This document shows, one piece after another, positions 37,970-46,572 of a stretch of 64,000 nt of DNA. Within the stretch, counting starts at the first letter, position 1; each line of letters opens with the position of its first letter. The notes beneath the pieces are model-generated. The model was not told where the DNA came from, did no database searches, and saw only the letters and a list, made by a program, of their open reading frames with translations. A program made the translations under genes and the position numbers. Location: contig NZ_CP053748.1 in NCBI RefSeq assembly GCF_024400215.1, forward strand, positions 2,170,001 through 2,234,000, given 5' to 3'. The DNA is from Massilia sp. erpn (GTDB taxonomy: Bacteria; Pseudomonadota; Gammaproteobacteria; Burkholderiales; Burkholderiaceae_D).

Positions 37970-38551
37970 TTACAGCAGCGGCAGCAGTGTCGCCAGCGCC
38001 AGTTCGAAATCGAATTCGTGCGCCGCTTCCGCGATGTCCTGATAAGTGGCGATGCCCAGCGCGGCGATCAGCGACGGCGCCGACTGTTCCAGCAAATCGA
38101 TGGCCGCGCCATTGCCCTCGTCCAGCAGCAAGGCCAGCCGATCGAGCAGGGCGCGCTGCGCCGCCGGGTCGGCCGCGGCAGGCGCGGGCAGGGGCGGATC
38201 GCTGGCCGGCGGCGGCAAGACGCCATCCAGCTTATGCAGCAGGCGCCGCATGGCATCCTCCAGGCGATGCAAGGCCGGCGTGTCGAGCTGCTGCTCGATC
38301 TGCCGCGCCAGGTCATGCACCTCATGCGCGCCCACCATGCCGGCCGCCCCCTTTAAGGTATGCACCTTGCGCCGTGCATCCTCGGCCGCGCCGGCCGCCA
38401 GCAGGGCGCCGGCCTCCTGCGCGGCATCGCGGTAGTCGTGGCGGAAGCGCTGCAGCAGGCGCTGCAGCAAGGGATGATCCCCCATCAGACGCTGCAGGCC
38501 ATCATCCAGGTCGAGAGCGGAGCGCGGCGTCGCGGGAGCGGAATCGTTCAT
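37970..38551 (-). CDS. HPt-domain phosphotransfer protein
   Basis: The 193-residue protein contains an HPt four-helix domain with phosphorylatable His64 in HTLKGAAGMVGA. HPt domains relay phosphate between hybrid histidine kinases and response regulators. A Pro/Ala linker (about 112-130) leads to a C-terminal helical region of about 60 residues resembling the tail often found after HPt domains of Oxalobacteraceae kinases. No kinase or receiver gene is next to it, so it may be an orphan serving a kinase elsewhere. It lies 5 nt after the CAP lipoprotein gene's stop in the same direction. Confidence 0.88.
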   Translation of the reverse strand: MNDSAPATPRSALDLDDGLQRLMGDHPLLQRLLQRFRHDYRDAAQEAGALLAAGAAEDARRKVHTLKGAAGMVGAHEVHDLARQIEQQLDTPALHRLEDAMRRLLHKLDGVLPPPASDPPLPAPAAADPAAQRALLDRLALLLDEGNGAAIDLLEQSAPSLIAALGIATYQDIAEAAHEFDFELALATLLPLL

Positions 38552-38556
38552 AAGCC

Positions 38557-39507
38557 TCAGCGGGTAGTAAAGGACCAGTTGCGGCTGACGGCCAGGCCGC
38601 CCACCGTGCCTTGGAAGCTGACATCGTAAATGGTATTGCTGCGCAGCGGGGCCAAAGGAATGATGGCGGCCGCCGATTTTGGCGTATGCGCGTCGCTGGA
38701 CGGCAACATCAGGCGTACCGCCAGATCGCTGCCGCCGCGCGCGCGGATGCTGAAATTCTGCACCGTCAGCAGATTATCCAGATCGGTATGCACGCTGACC
38801 GGATAACCGACCTCGTTCAGATTCGGGACGGGGTCGGGCGATTCGCTATCGCTCATGAAATTGAGCGGAACCATGGTCTGGGCGCTGGCTGGATACATGG
38901 TCAGACCATTGCGGCCCAGGCCCGCGCCATAACCGCTGATGGTGGTGAAATCGGCCGTGAAATACGTGTAGTTGTTATTGCCGCTGGCCGCCCCCGTGCC
39001 CATCTCGCGGAACACCGGCTCGAAAATCACGAAGCGGTGATAGATGGCGGCGATCAGCTCCTCTGCATGATAAAAGCCGGAACGGTCGGACGCGGCCGAA
39101 ATCACCTCGGCATACGCAAAGCCGGTACCCGGCAGAACATAGCCGGCCGCTGCCAGGCGGTCGCGCAGCGTTGCGCCGGTAAAGCCGGGCAGGCCCATGG
39201 TTTGCTCATGCGAAACGGTACTGTTCAGGAATTGATAATTCGAATGCCCTTGCGCCGCCGCATCGATGTTGCCATTGCGCGCCAGCACCGACAGGCCGAT
39301 CTGGCCGCGCCGGTAATTGAACCAGTTGAAGCCGTCCAGCGCCGTATTGCCGCTCAGCGCAGGCGCGCCTGGCGGCATCACCACCGTCGGCGTGGGCGCC
39401 GGCGCCATCCCGCTCGTGCTGCCGCCTCCGCCTCCGCCGCAGGCCGTCAGCAGGGCGGCGAACAGCAAGGCGGCAGACGGCGCGGGCCGGAGTCGAAGAG
39501 GGCGCAT
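38557..39507 (-). CDS. CAP (SCP/PR1)-domain lipoprotein
   Basis: The 316-residue protein starts at ATG 39507 with TAGGAG upstream. It has a lipoprotein signal with lipobox LLTAC, then a Gly-rich stretch. The central CAP domain (about 60-215) includes GHSNYQFLNSTVSHEQ and a YAEVISAASDRSGFYHAEEL segment. The last 60 residues form a probable Ig-like or beta-sandwich domain (YDVSFQGTVGGLAVSRNWSF). CAP domains occur in secreted proteins with binding or protease roles. Longer upstream frames are spurious. Confidence 0.85.
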   Translation of the reverse strand: MRPLRLRPAPSAALLFAALLTACGGGGGGSTSGMAPAPTPTVVMPPGAPALSGNTALDGFNWFNYRRGQIGLSVLARNGNIDAAAQGHSNYQFLNSTVSHEQTMGLPGFTGATLRDRLAAAGYVLPGTGFAYAEVISAASDRSGFYHAEELIAAIYHRFVIFEPVFREMGTGAASGNNNYTYFTADFTTISGYGAGLGRNGLTMYPASAQTMVPLNFMSDSESPDPVPNLNEVGYPVSVHTDLDNLLTVQNFSIRARGGSDLAVRLMLPSSDAHTPKSAAAIIPLAPLRSNTIYDVSFQGTVGGLAVSRNWSFTTR

Positions 39508-39681
39508 GATAAAACTCCTAGAGCGGAGAAGGCGAAGCAAGATCGATTCTATGCCTATTTCTGCTGCTATGAATGAGCCGTGACTCGCTGGCAACAAAAC
39601 TTCGCGCCCAGGAAGCGTCGCGCTGCGCGGTAAAATAGGCAATATTGGCAGCCATGCCCAACCTGAAACAGGCCGTCCCAT

Positions 39682-40461
39682 TTGAAGACCTCGCACCATC
39701 CCCGTTTGCAGCGCGCCAAGTTCGCCCTGCCCAGTTCGGTCACCCTGCTCTCGATCGCCTGCGGCTTCGCCAGCATCGTGATCTCGGTCGACAATGCCCA
39801 CGTCGGCTATGCGGCCGACTACCAGCTGTCGGCCGCGCTGCTGGTCCTGGCCGGCATCTTCGACGCCCTGGACGGCTTTGTCGCGCGCGCCACCGGCACC
39901 AGTTCCGAGTTTGGCGTCCAGCTCGACTCCATCGCCGACGTCATGAATTTCGGCTGCGCCCCCGCCATGCTGCTGTACTGCTACGGCTTCGTGCAGATCG
40001 GCCCGGCCGATCCCACCCTGCTGCGCGCCGGCGGCATTGCCGCCTTCTTCTTCGTCGCCTGTGGCGCCCTGCGCCTGGCGCGCTTTAATGTGAATGTCGG
40101 CCGCACCGACCCGCGCTACTTCGTCGGCATGCCCATTACCGCCGGCGCCGCCTGTGTTGCGGCCTTCGTGGTGGCCTGGCCCGAACCGCCCGACGACCTG
40201 CTGCACGGCTACGCCGTGGTGCTGCTGCTGTTTGCGGTGGGCAGCCTGATGGTTTCCACCATCCGCTTCCCCAGCTCCAAGCAAAAGAAAAGCACCATCG
40301 CCCTGGTCCTGCTGGCCGTCAATGTGGGGCTGCTGATCTGGCTCAAAGCCTACTACTTCGTCCTCTTCTTCGCCCTCTACATCGCCGGCACGGTAGCGTT
40401 GAACCTCGCCTGGCGCGCTGGATGGCAGCGCATCCCCCCGCCCCTCACCTACGACGATTGA
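39682..40461 (+). CDS. pssA: CDP-diacylglycerol-serine O-phosphatidyltransferase
   Basis: The 259-residue membrane protein starts at TTG 39682; the start is not certain. It has the CDP-alcohol phosphotransferase signature DG-x2-AR-x8-G-x3-D-x3-D within DALDGFVARATG and FGVQLDSIAD. About eight hydrophobic segments are visible. PssA of this class makes phosphatidylserine, the precursor of phosphatidylethanolamine. A palindromic repeat lies just after the stop. Confidence 0.93.
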   Translation: MKTSHHPRLQRAKFALPSSVTLLSIACGFASIVISVDNAHVGYAADYQLSAALLVLAGIFDALDGFVARATGTSSEFGVQLDSIADVMNFGCAPAMLLYCYGFVQIGPADPTLLRAGGIAAFFFVACGALRLARFNVNVGRTDPRYFVGMPITAGAACVAAFVVAWPEPPDDLLHGYAVVLLLFAVGSLMVSTIRFPSSKQKKSTIALVLLAVNVGLLIWLKAYYFVLFFALYIAGTVALNLAWRAGWQRIPPPLTYDD

Positions 40462-40469
40462 TAAATCTC

Positions 40470-40587
40470 AAACAATGTCCAACCCTGGTGTCAGGCGGGG
40501 CCGCCGAGGCACCACGGTCGGACATTCGCTGATCTAAATCAAAGAATGTCCTACTCCAGTGCCTGACACCAGGGTTGGACATTGTTT
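40470..40587. repeat. Nested palindromic intergenic element with perfect 26-bp arms
   Basis: The left arm at 40470-40495 and the right arm at 40562-40587 are perfect 26-bp inverted copies; each contains AATGTCC or GGACATT and CCTGG/CCAGG. Between them a second, shorter dyad GGACATTC (40520-40527) / GAATGTCC (40544-40551) gives four copies of the unit. It separates the convergent pssA and aldo/keto reductase genes and could act as a terminator or be a REP- or MITE-like mobile repeat. No transposase is adjacent. Confidence 0.88.
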
Positions 40588-40611
40588 GATCTGGCGCAAA
40601 CGGGTGGGATG

Positions 40612-41523
40612 TCAGGCGACTTCGTGGCCGCGGGCGGCGCGCAGGATTTCAAACCACTGGGCGCGGCTCAGGCTGAACTGGGTGGCTTCGACGGCCACTT
40701 GCAGGGCCTCGATGCGGCCGCTGCCGGTCAGGGGTAGCGGGCGGCTGGGATGCTGCATGATCCAGGCGAAGACGATGCTGGCGAAGGGCCGCTGCAACTG
40801 ATCGGCGATGTCCTTGATCACCAGGCGCAGGCGTTCGCTTTGCGCATCGCTGGCGCTGAACAGGCGGCCACCGCCCAAGGGCGACCAGACCATCGGCGCG
40901 ATCCCCTGGTCGTGCAAGCCGTCGAGCGTTTCGTCGAACAGGGGCGCCACGTGCAGCGGCGAGAATTCGATCTGGTTGGTGGCCAGCGCAATGCGCCGGT
41001 GCAGCATCTCGAACTGGTGGCGGCTGAAGTTGGAGACACCAAAGTGCCGCACCTTGCCGTCCTGCCGCAGGCGCTCGAAGGTGCGCGCCACCTCGTCGTA
41101 ATCCATCAGCGGGTCGGGACGGTGAATCAGCAGCAGATCCAGGTGATCGGTCTGCAAGGCCCGCAGCGAGTTGTCCACCGAGGCGAGAATATGCGCCGGG
41201 CTGGTGTCGTAATGCTGGATGCTGTGCGCCGGACGCCGTTCCGACAGCAGCTTGATGCCGCATTTGCTGACCAGCTGGATGCGCTGGCGCAGCTCAGGCT
41301 TCAGGGCCAGCGCTTCGCCGAACAGCTGCTCCACGCCATAGCTGCCATAGATGTCCGCATGGTCGAAGCTGCTCACGCCCAGCGCCAGGCATTCCTCGAT
41401 AAAGGCCAGGCGCTGCTGCGCCGTCATATTCCATTCGTTCATGCGCCACATGCCGGCCACGATCCGCGATAACTGCGGGCCGTTGCTGCTGGTCTGGATC
41501 GAAGGTGCGAGTGCCTGTGCCAT
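40612..41523 (-). CDS. Aldo/keto reductase (YdhF-like)
   Basis: The 303-residue NADPH-dependent oxidoreductase has the catalytic-tetrad segments FDHADIYGSYG (Asp/Tyr), VSKCGI (Lys) and LLLIHRPDP (His), and the C-terminal cofactor region LTGSGRIEALQVA. It resembles E. coli YdhF. The start is ATG at 41523. An in-frame TTG at 41538 is less likely. It has no operon partner. Confidence 0.9.
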   Translation of the reverse strand: MAQALAPSIQTSSNGPQLSRIVAGMWRMNEWNMTAQQRLAFIEECLALGVSSFDHADIYGSYGVEQLFGEALALKPELRQRIQLVSKCGIKLLSERRPAHSIQHYDTSPAHILASVDNSLRALQTDHLDLLLIHRPDPLMDYDEVARTFERLRQDGKVRHFGVSNFSRHQFEMLHRRIALATNQIEFSPLHVAPLFDETLDGLHDQGIAPMVWSPLGGGRLFSASDAQSERLRLVIKDIADQLQRPFASIVFAWIMQHPSRPLPLTGSGRIEALQVAVEATQFSLSRAQWFEILRAARGHEVA

Positions 41524-41581
41524 CTTGTGCGCTTTCAATGAACGTTGCCGATATCTTGATTATATGTCGGCCGAAAAATAA

Positions 41582-41604
41582 AAAAGCCCGCGCAAGGCGG
41601 GCTT
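41582..41604 (-). terminator. Rho-independent terminator of the D-Ala-D-Ala carboxypeptidase gene
   Basis: The arms AAGCCCGC (41583-41590) and GCGGGCTT (41596-41603) pair over a 5-nt loop. On the minus strand the hairpin is followed by a T-run. It lies 20 nt after the 41623 stop. Confidence 0.82.
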
Positions 41605-41622
41605 CGGCAAAGCTGGCTCAGC

Positions 41623-42768
41623 TTATTTCAGCCAGAGACGGATCGAGTCCCATGCGCGGCCAAAGATCGATGCCTGGTTCACGGTTTCCAGCGCTACCAC
41701 CGGCAGTTCCAGCAGCGGTTTGCCGTCGACCATCATCTTCAGCGAGCCGACGCGGGCGTTTTCCGCCACCGGGGCCACCAGCGGGTCTTTGCGCTCCAGC
41801 ACCGGTTTCATCTTGGCGGCCACGCCCTTCGGCACGGTGACCAGCACGTCCTGCTTGAAGCCGATCTTCAGGGTGCTCTTCGAGCCTTTCCAGATTTCCG
41901 GCGTATCCACGGCCTGGCCCTTGGAGTACAGCTTCACGGTGTCGAAGTTCTGGAAGCCCCAGTTCAGCAGCTTCTGGCTTTCCTGGGTGCGCGCCTGGTC
42001 GGAGGTGGTGCCCATCACCACGGTGATCAGGCGGCGCTCATTGGCGCCATTCGGACGGCGCGCCGAGGCCACCATGCAGTAGCCGGCCGCTTCGGTGTGG
42101 CCGGTCTTCATGCCGTCCACGGTCGGGTCGAGCCACAGCAGGCGGTTGCGGTTAGGCTGGGTGATCTTGTTGTAGGTGAAGCTTTTCACCGAGTCGATCT
42201 TGTAGAACTCGGGGAAGTCCTGGATCACATGCTTGGCCAGTACCGACAGGTCTTGCGCGGTGGTGTAGTTTTCCGGGCTGGGCAGGCCGTGCGGATTGGC
42301 AAAGCGGGTATTGGTCAGGCCCATGCGCTGGGCTTCGCGGTTCATCAGGGTGACGAAGGTACCTTCGTCGCCGGCCACGGCTTCGGCCAGGGCGACGGCG
42401 GCGTCGTTACCGGATTGCACCATCAGGCCGTGCAGCAGGTCGCTGATCGAGACCGGGGTGGCCGGGTCGATGAACATCTTGGAGCTGCTGGAGTCGACTT
42501 TCCAGGCGCGCACCGACACATTGACCTTCTGGTTCAGGTCCAGCTTCTTGTCGCGCAGCGCGCCGAAGGTGACGTAGGCCGTCATGATCTTCGTCAGCGA
42601 GGCCGGTTCGACGCGCGCATTCGGGTCTTGCGAAGCGATGATCTGGCCGCTGGTGGCGTCCAGCAGCAGCCAGGATTTGGCGGCGATGGTCGGTGGAGGC
42701 AAGGATTGCGCCGTGGCGGCGGAGAAGAACAGCACACTGGTGGCCAGTGCCGCGAGGAATTTTTTCAT
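41623..42768 (-). CDS. dacA: D-alanyl-D-alanine carboxypeptidase (PBP5/6 class)
   Basis: The 381-residue periplasmic enzyme removes the terminal D-Ala of peptidoglycan pentapeptides. It has a signal peptide (MKKFLAALATSVLFFSAATA), the active-site motifs SLTK, SGN and KTG, and a C-terminal PBP5-like domain ending in an amphipathic helix (SIFGRAWDSIRLWLK) for membrane anchoring. The start is ATG 42768; the longer upstream frame is not supported. Confidence 0.95.
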   Translation of the reverse strand: MKKFLAALATSVLFFSAATAQSLPPPTIAAKSWLLLDATSGQIIASQDPNARVEPASLTKIMTAYVTFGALRDKKLDLNQKVNVSVRAWKVDSSSSKMFIDPATPVSISDLLHGLMVQSGNDAAVALAEAVAGDEGTFVTLMNREAQRMGLTNTRFANPHGLPSPENYTTAQDLSVLAKHVIQDFPEFYKIDSVKSFTYNKITQPNRNRLLWLDPTVDGMKTGHTEAAGYCMVASARRPNGANERRLITVVMGTTSDQARTQESQKLLNWGFQNFDTVKLYSKGQAVDTPEIWKGSKSTLKIGFKQDVLVTVPKGVAAKMKPVLERKDPLVAPVAENARVGSLKMMVDGKPLLELPVVALETVNQASIFGRAWDSIRLWLK

Positions 42769-42845
42769 GGGCGATGATCCAAATGAATTGATACAGGAGC
42801 GCATGCCGGCTGGGGTTTTCCGGCATGGGCAAATATTATAGGCGC

Positions 42846-43496
42846 TTAATCGGCCTCGGCGGTGTCCTTTTGGCCCTGCCACAGGGCGATCACCCAATTC
42901 TTGATGTGGCCCAGCTTGCGGTGGAAGAAGTGGTCTGCGCCTGGAATCACGATCACGGGAATGTCCTGCGGACGCGCCCAGTCCAGCACCGCCTGCAGGG
43001 TGATGGTGTCGTCATGCTCGCCGTGGATCAGGATGGTGTCGGCCGGCACATCGGCCAGCTGCCACTTGCCGGCGGCGCTGCCGACCAGCACCAGGCGCTC
43101 GGCCGGCGTGCCGGCGGCGCTCAGGCGCTCCTGCAGTTTCGATTGCACGAAGGTGCCGAAGGAGAAGCCCGACAGCGCCACCGGCAGGTCCGGGAAGCGT
43201 TCGCGCATATGGTGGTAGAGGATTTCCATATCGTCGGTTTCGCCGTGGCCGTGGTCATGCACGCCCTCCGAGGCGCCCACGCCGCGGAAGTTGATGCGCG
43301 CCGCCACATAGCCCAGCGCCACGAAGGTGCGGGCCAGGGTCTGGGCGACCTTGTTGTCCATGGTGCCGCCATACAGCGGATGCGGGTGGGCCACCAGCGC
43401 GATGCCGCGCGGTGTGCCGGCCGGCCAGTCCAGCAAGCCTTCCATCTGGCCGGCACCGCCGGCCAGGGTAAATTTTTCCGAGTTCTTGTTCAGCAT
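42846..43496 (-). CDS. Alpha/beta hydrolase
   Basis: The 216-residue cytoplasmic alpha/beta hydrolase has a nucleophile elbow GFSFG and the early oxyanion strand VAHPHPLYGGTMDNKV. A second conserved histidine, ADHFFHRK, lies near the end. It resembles the small dienelactone-hydrolase-like proteins of unknown substrate. It is 5 nt after the ferredoxin gene and in the same direction. Confidence 0.88.
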   Translation of the reverse strand: MLNKNSEKFTLAGGAGQMEGLLDWPAGTPRGIALVAHPHPLYGGTMDNKVAQTLARTFVALGYVAARINFRGVGASEGVHDHGHGETDDMEILYHHMRERFPDLPVALSGFSFGTFVQSKLQERLSAAGTPAERLVLVGSAAGKWQLADVPADTILIHGEHDDTITLQAVLDWARPQDIPVIVIPGADHFFHRKLGHIKNWVIALWQGQKDTAEAD

Positions 43497-43501
43497 ATAA
43501 A

Positions 43502-43819
43502 TTAAATCTTCAAACGTTCCACGACCTTGCCGCCAACCAGGTGGCTCTCGATGATTTCATCGATATCGCTATTGTCGACAAAGGTATACCAGGTGCCTTC
43601 GGGGTAGACCACCAGCACCGGGCCTTCCTCGCAGCGGTCCAGGCAGCCGGCCTTGTTGATGCGGACCTTGCCCTCGCCGTTGATGCCCAGTTCCTTGCAG
43701 CGCTTCTTGGCGTATTGCTGGGCAGCTTCCGCATTGTGGTCGGTGCAGCAGGGGCGGCCATCGTCGCGCGTGTTCAGGCAAAAGAAGACGTGGTGTTTAT
43801 AGTAAGAGGTGTCGCTCAT
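43502..43819 (-). CDS. Thioredoxin-fold (2Fe-2S) ferredoxin
   Basis: The 105-residue protein has cysteines at 14, 24, 25, 59 and 63, including CLDRCEEGP, as in the thioredoxin-like 2Fe-2S ferredoxins related to the Shethna protein. Such proteins are small electron carriers of mostly unknown partner. It is followed 5 nt later by the alpha/beta hydrolase gene. Confidence 0.9.
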   Translation of the reverse strand: MSDTSYYKHHVFFCLNTRDDGRPCCTDHNAEAAQQYAKKRCKELGINGEGKVRINKAGCLDRCEEGPVLVVYPEGTWYTFVDNSDIDEIIESHLVGGKVVERLKI

Positions 43820-43873
43820 GATGGTTTTCCTACAGTGTCTTGCGCAAGGCTGAATGCGTAATGATACCTGCGA

Positions 43874-45001
43874 TCAGGGTTTATTGAGTTTATGTGAGGG
43901 CAGCCACAGGAACCACAATGCAAAGAAGGGCCAGAGCAGGGACAGGAATTGGGCCGCGCCGTTAAAGTTGAGGAACTTGCCCTGCACCCAGGTTTGCAGG
44001 GTGACGGCGAAGTAGGGATTGACCGGCGTGGTGTTGATCATGACGAGGCTGAGCAGCAGCGTGGCCGCCGCCAGCCGCCGCTGCGCCAGGTGGGGGGCGA
44101 AGGCCAGGCCGGCCAGCATGATGGCGCCGATCAGGAAGCCGCCCTGGGCGCCCGGCGTGACCCAGACGAAGGCATTCTCGGGCGAGAACAGCAGGGCTGT
44201 GGCCAGCGATTTCACCAGCAGGGCGGCCGCGAGCAGGCCGATGATCAGCAGGGGGCGCGGGGCGGGCTTGCGCAGCATGCAAAGCAGGGTCAGGGCGGCG
44301 CCCGTCATGCCGCAGGCGGTGACGATGGTTTCGGACAGCCAGTATTGTTCCACTGTCAGCTCCAGATCCTGCCGCACATAGGCGGTCAGGTCGACATCCA
44401 TCTCCAGCAGCTCGGACAGCCATTCCGATAGGATGGGCAGCAGCTGGCCGTGGCCGAACAGGAAGCTTTGCGGATAGATCTGCGCCAGCGGCCAGAGTCC
44501 CAGCAGCACCAGGCCCTGGCTGGCGTGCGGCGCGAACCAGCTTTGGCGCAGGCGGTAAAGGGGACTGCCTTCCAGCAGCTTGCGCGCCGTGAGCACGCCG
44601 AACAGCGCGCCGAAGGCGCAGCCGGCCGCGTTGGTATAGAAGTCCAGGTTCGACGAGACGCGGCTGGGCAGGTAGGTCTGCACGCCTTCCATCAGTCCCG
44701 AGACGAGGCAGCCGCAAACGGCTGCCAGCAGGAAGGCCCAGACGCCGCGCAAACGCGGATACATGGCGTACACCAGCAGCACGCCGAACGGGATATAGCC
44801 GACCACATTGATCACCGCGTCGAACATGGTCCAGTAGCGTGGCATCGACGTTGATTCGAGGAAGATCAGCGGCGACAGCCCCTGGTTATGCCAGCCGGAG
44901 AAGGGGAACCAGCTGGCATAGACGATCAGGAACAGATAGGCCAGCAGCGACGCGCGCGCTACCGGCGAGCCTTTGCGCGGCGCGACGGTGGTCTCGGTCA
45001 T
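43874..45001 (-). CDS. VanZ-family membrane protein
   Basis: The 375-residue protein has about nine hydrophobic segments. The N-terminal third is VanZ-like (FDAVINVVGYIPFGVLLVYA, LMEGVQTYLPSRVSSNLDFYTN). VanZ proteins confer teicoplanin resistance in enterococci, but bacterial homologues are mostly uncharacterised membrane proteins. It lies 3 nt after the lipoprotein gene of the Mla-like operon and may be its last member. Confidence 0.87.
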   Translation of the reverse strand: MTETTVAPRKGSPVARASLLAYLFLIVYASWFPFSGWHNQGLSPLIFLESTSMPRYWTMFDAVINVVGYIPFGVLLVYAMYPRLRGVWAFLLAAVCGCLVSGLMEGVQTYLPSRVSSNLDFYTNAAGCAFGALFGVLTARKLLEGSPLYRLRQSWFAPHASQGLVLLGLWPLAQIYPQSFLFGHGQLLPILSEWLSELLEMDVDLTAYVRQDLELTVEQYWLSETIVTACGMTGAALTLLCMLRKPAPRPLLIIGLLAAALLVKSLATALLFSPENAFVWVTPGAQGGFLIGAIMLAGLAFAPHLAQRRLAAATLLLSLVMINTTPVNPYFAVTLQTWVQGKFLNFNGAAQFLSLLWPFFALWFLWLPSHKLNKP

Positions 45002-45004
45002 GCC

Positions 45005-45604
45005 TTACTGCTGCGGAAGCGTGGCGAGCCAGGCCAGGATGTCGGCGGCGATGGCGTCGGTGCCGCCGGCCAGCGCCTGCGCCCCGCCCGGCGCATCGGC
45101 GCTCGGTGCCGGCGTGCTGCGGCTGAAGGTGCGCTGGTCCACCAGGCGGTGGGCGCGGAACAGCGAGGCGCGCAGCGAGATGCTGGCCGTGCTTTGTTGC
45201 GGGCTGCTGAAGTTCTGCGAGAACTCGTCGGCTTCGATGCGCAGCAGTGGTAGTCCGGACGCCGCGTCCTGCGTACCCAGCACCTTGACGCCGGATTGCG
45301 CGATGCGTGCCCTCACGCGCTGCGTCATCAATTGCAGGGGTGTCACGCTCCAGCTGTTGTAGGCATAGGGACGCGGCTGCTGGGCATCGTCATACAGCAG
45401 GCGGTATTGCATGCGCTGGCTGTCCAGCGAAGCGGGACCGGAAATGTCGGCCACCACCAGCGCCGGCAAGGCTGGCGCGGCGGGCGCGCCAGAGGCGGCC
45501 GGTAGTGGACCGAAGTCGAAGGCGGTCGGATGAACGGCCTTGCTGCCGGCGCAGCCGGACAGGATGGCGGCGCAGGCCAGAAGCGGGAGCAGGCGTGTAT
45601 GCAT
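45005..45604 (-). CDS. ABC-transport auxiliary lipoprotein (PqiC/DUF330-type)
   Basis: The 199-residue lipoprotein has a lipobox-type signal (MHTRLLPLLACAAILSGC). The mature part resembles the YmbA/PqiC family associated with MCE-type transporters (PLQLMTQRVRARIAQSGVKVL). The start is set at ATG 45604, with GAGGA upstream; an ATG at 45616 overlaps the MCE gene stop. It is the outer-membrane-linked partner of the MCE protein, 8 nt upstream. Confidence 0.85.
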   Translation of the reverse strand: MHTRLLPLLACAAILSGCAGSKAVHPTAFDFGPLPAASGAPAAPALPALVVADISGPASLDSQRMQYRLLYDDAQQPRPYAYNSWSVTPLQLMTQRVRARIAQSGVKVLGTQDAASGLPLLRIEADEFSQNFSSPQQSTASISLRASLFRAHRLVDQRTFSRSTPAPSADAPGGAQALAGGTDAIAADILAWLATLPQQ

Positions 45605-45612
45605 GGTGGTCC

Positions 45613-46551
45613 TCATTTTTTCGGCGCCACGAAGCCGTCTTCGCCGGGGCCGGGCGGGGTGCCGGGCGCGCCGAACAAGATGCTTTGCGGGCGGTCGTTC
45701 AGGGTGTTCATGGTACGGCGCACGGCGCGCATCGAGGAGCGCGTTTCGTCGGTCAGGCCGGTGATGCCGGGCAGGGCTTCCAGCTCGATGCCGCTGGTGA
45801 CGGCATCGAGTGAATTGCCGACGCGGTCCACCGTGCCGGTGATGCGGGTGATCGCGCCGTCCGGCCCTTGCAGGCTGGTGGTCAGCTTGCTCACATCGGT
45901 GGCCAGGCGGTTCACCGAGGCCAGCGTGCTGTGTGCCTGGTCAGCCAGCGCCGGCAGCTTGTCGACGGTGGGCGCCAGCTGTTGCGACAGGTCGCGGTAG
46001 GACTTGGCGGTGGCGCTGACGTCGGCGAAAGCGGCCAGGATGGTTTTCTGGTTTTCGGGGCTGAGCAGGGTATTCAGCTTGGCCGCCGCCTCTTCCGATT
46101 GCGAGAGGATGGCTTTGCCGCGCTTTTCCAGCTGGTCGAACAGGCCTGGCTGCAGTGGAATGCGGCTGGGATTGGCCTTGCTGGTGCCCAGGCGCGGCGA
46201 GCCGACCGATTCGTCATCGAGCTGGATATAGGCGATGCCGGTCACGCCCTGGTAGCCCAGGGTGGCATAGGTGGTGCGGGTGATCGGCGTTTCCGGGTCC
46301 ACGCTCAGGTGCACGATGATCTGGCCGGCATTGTTTGGATCGAAGTCGATATCGTCCACCTTGCCCACTTCCAGGCCGCGGTAGCGCACCGCCGCCTGCG
46401 GGTTCAGGCCGGGGATCGAAAGCGTGGTCGCCAGCAGATAGGGATTGCGTTCGATGCGGTCGCGGTTGAACCAGATGCCGAACAGGACCGCCGCCGTCAG
46501 CAGGGCGAGGGTGAAGAAGCCTGTCATTAAAGCGTGCGATTTGTTTTCCAT
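45613..46551 (-). CDS. MlaD/MCE-domain protein
   Basis: The 312-residue protein has one N-terminal transmembrane helix (about 8-27) and an MCE domain (about 38-118, with AVRYRGLEVGKVDDIDFDPN). The C-terminal 150 residues are helical. MCE proteins shuttle phospholipid between the membranes. It is 21 nt after the ATPase gene and 8 nt before the lipoprotein gene. Confidence 0.92.
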   Translation of the reverse strand: MENKSHALMTGFFTLALLTAAVLFGIWFNRDRIERNPYLLATTLSIPGLNPQAAVRYRGLEVGKVDDIDFDPNNAGQIIVHLSVDPETPITRTTYATLGYQGVTGIAYIQLDDESVGSPRLGTSKANPSRIPLQPGLFDQLEKRGKAILSQSEEAAAKLNTLLSPENQKTILAAFADVSATAKSYRDLSQQLAPTVDKLPALADQAHSTLASVNRLATDVSKLTTSLQGPDGAITRITGTVDRVGNSLDAVTSGIELEALPGITGLTDETRSSMRAVRRTMNTLNDRPQSILFGAPGTPPGPGEDGFVAPKK

Positions 46552-46572
46552 GCCTGCTCCTTGTCTGCTGCG

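Noticed and set aside
39508..40284. Upstream extension of the CAP lipoprotein frame
   Set aside because: It runs antisense through pssA; the ATG at 39507 with TAGGAG and a lipobox is a far better start.
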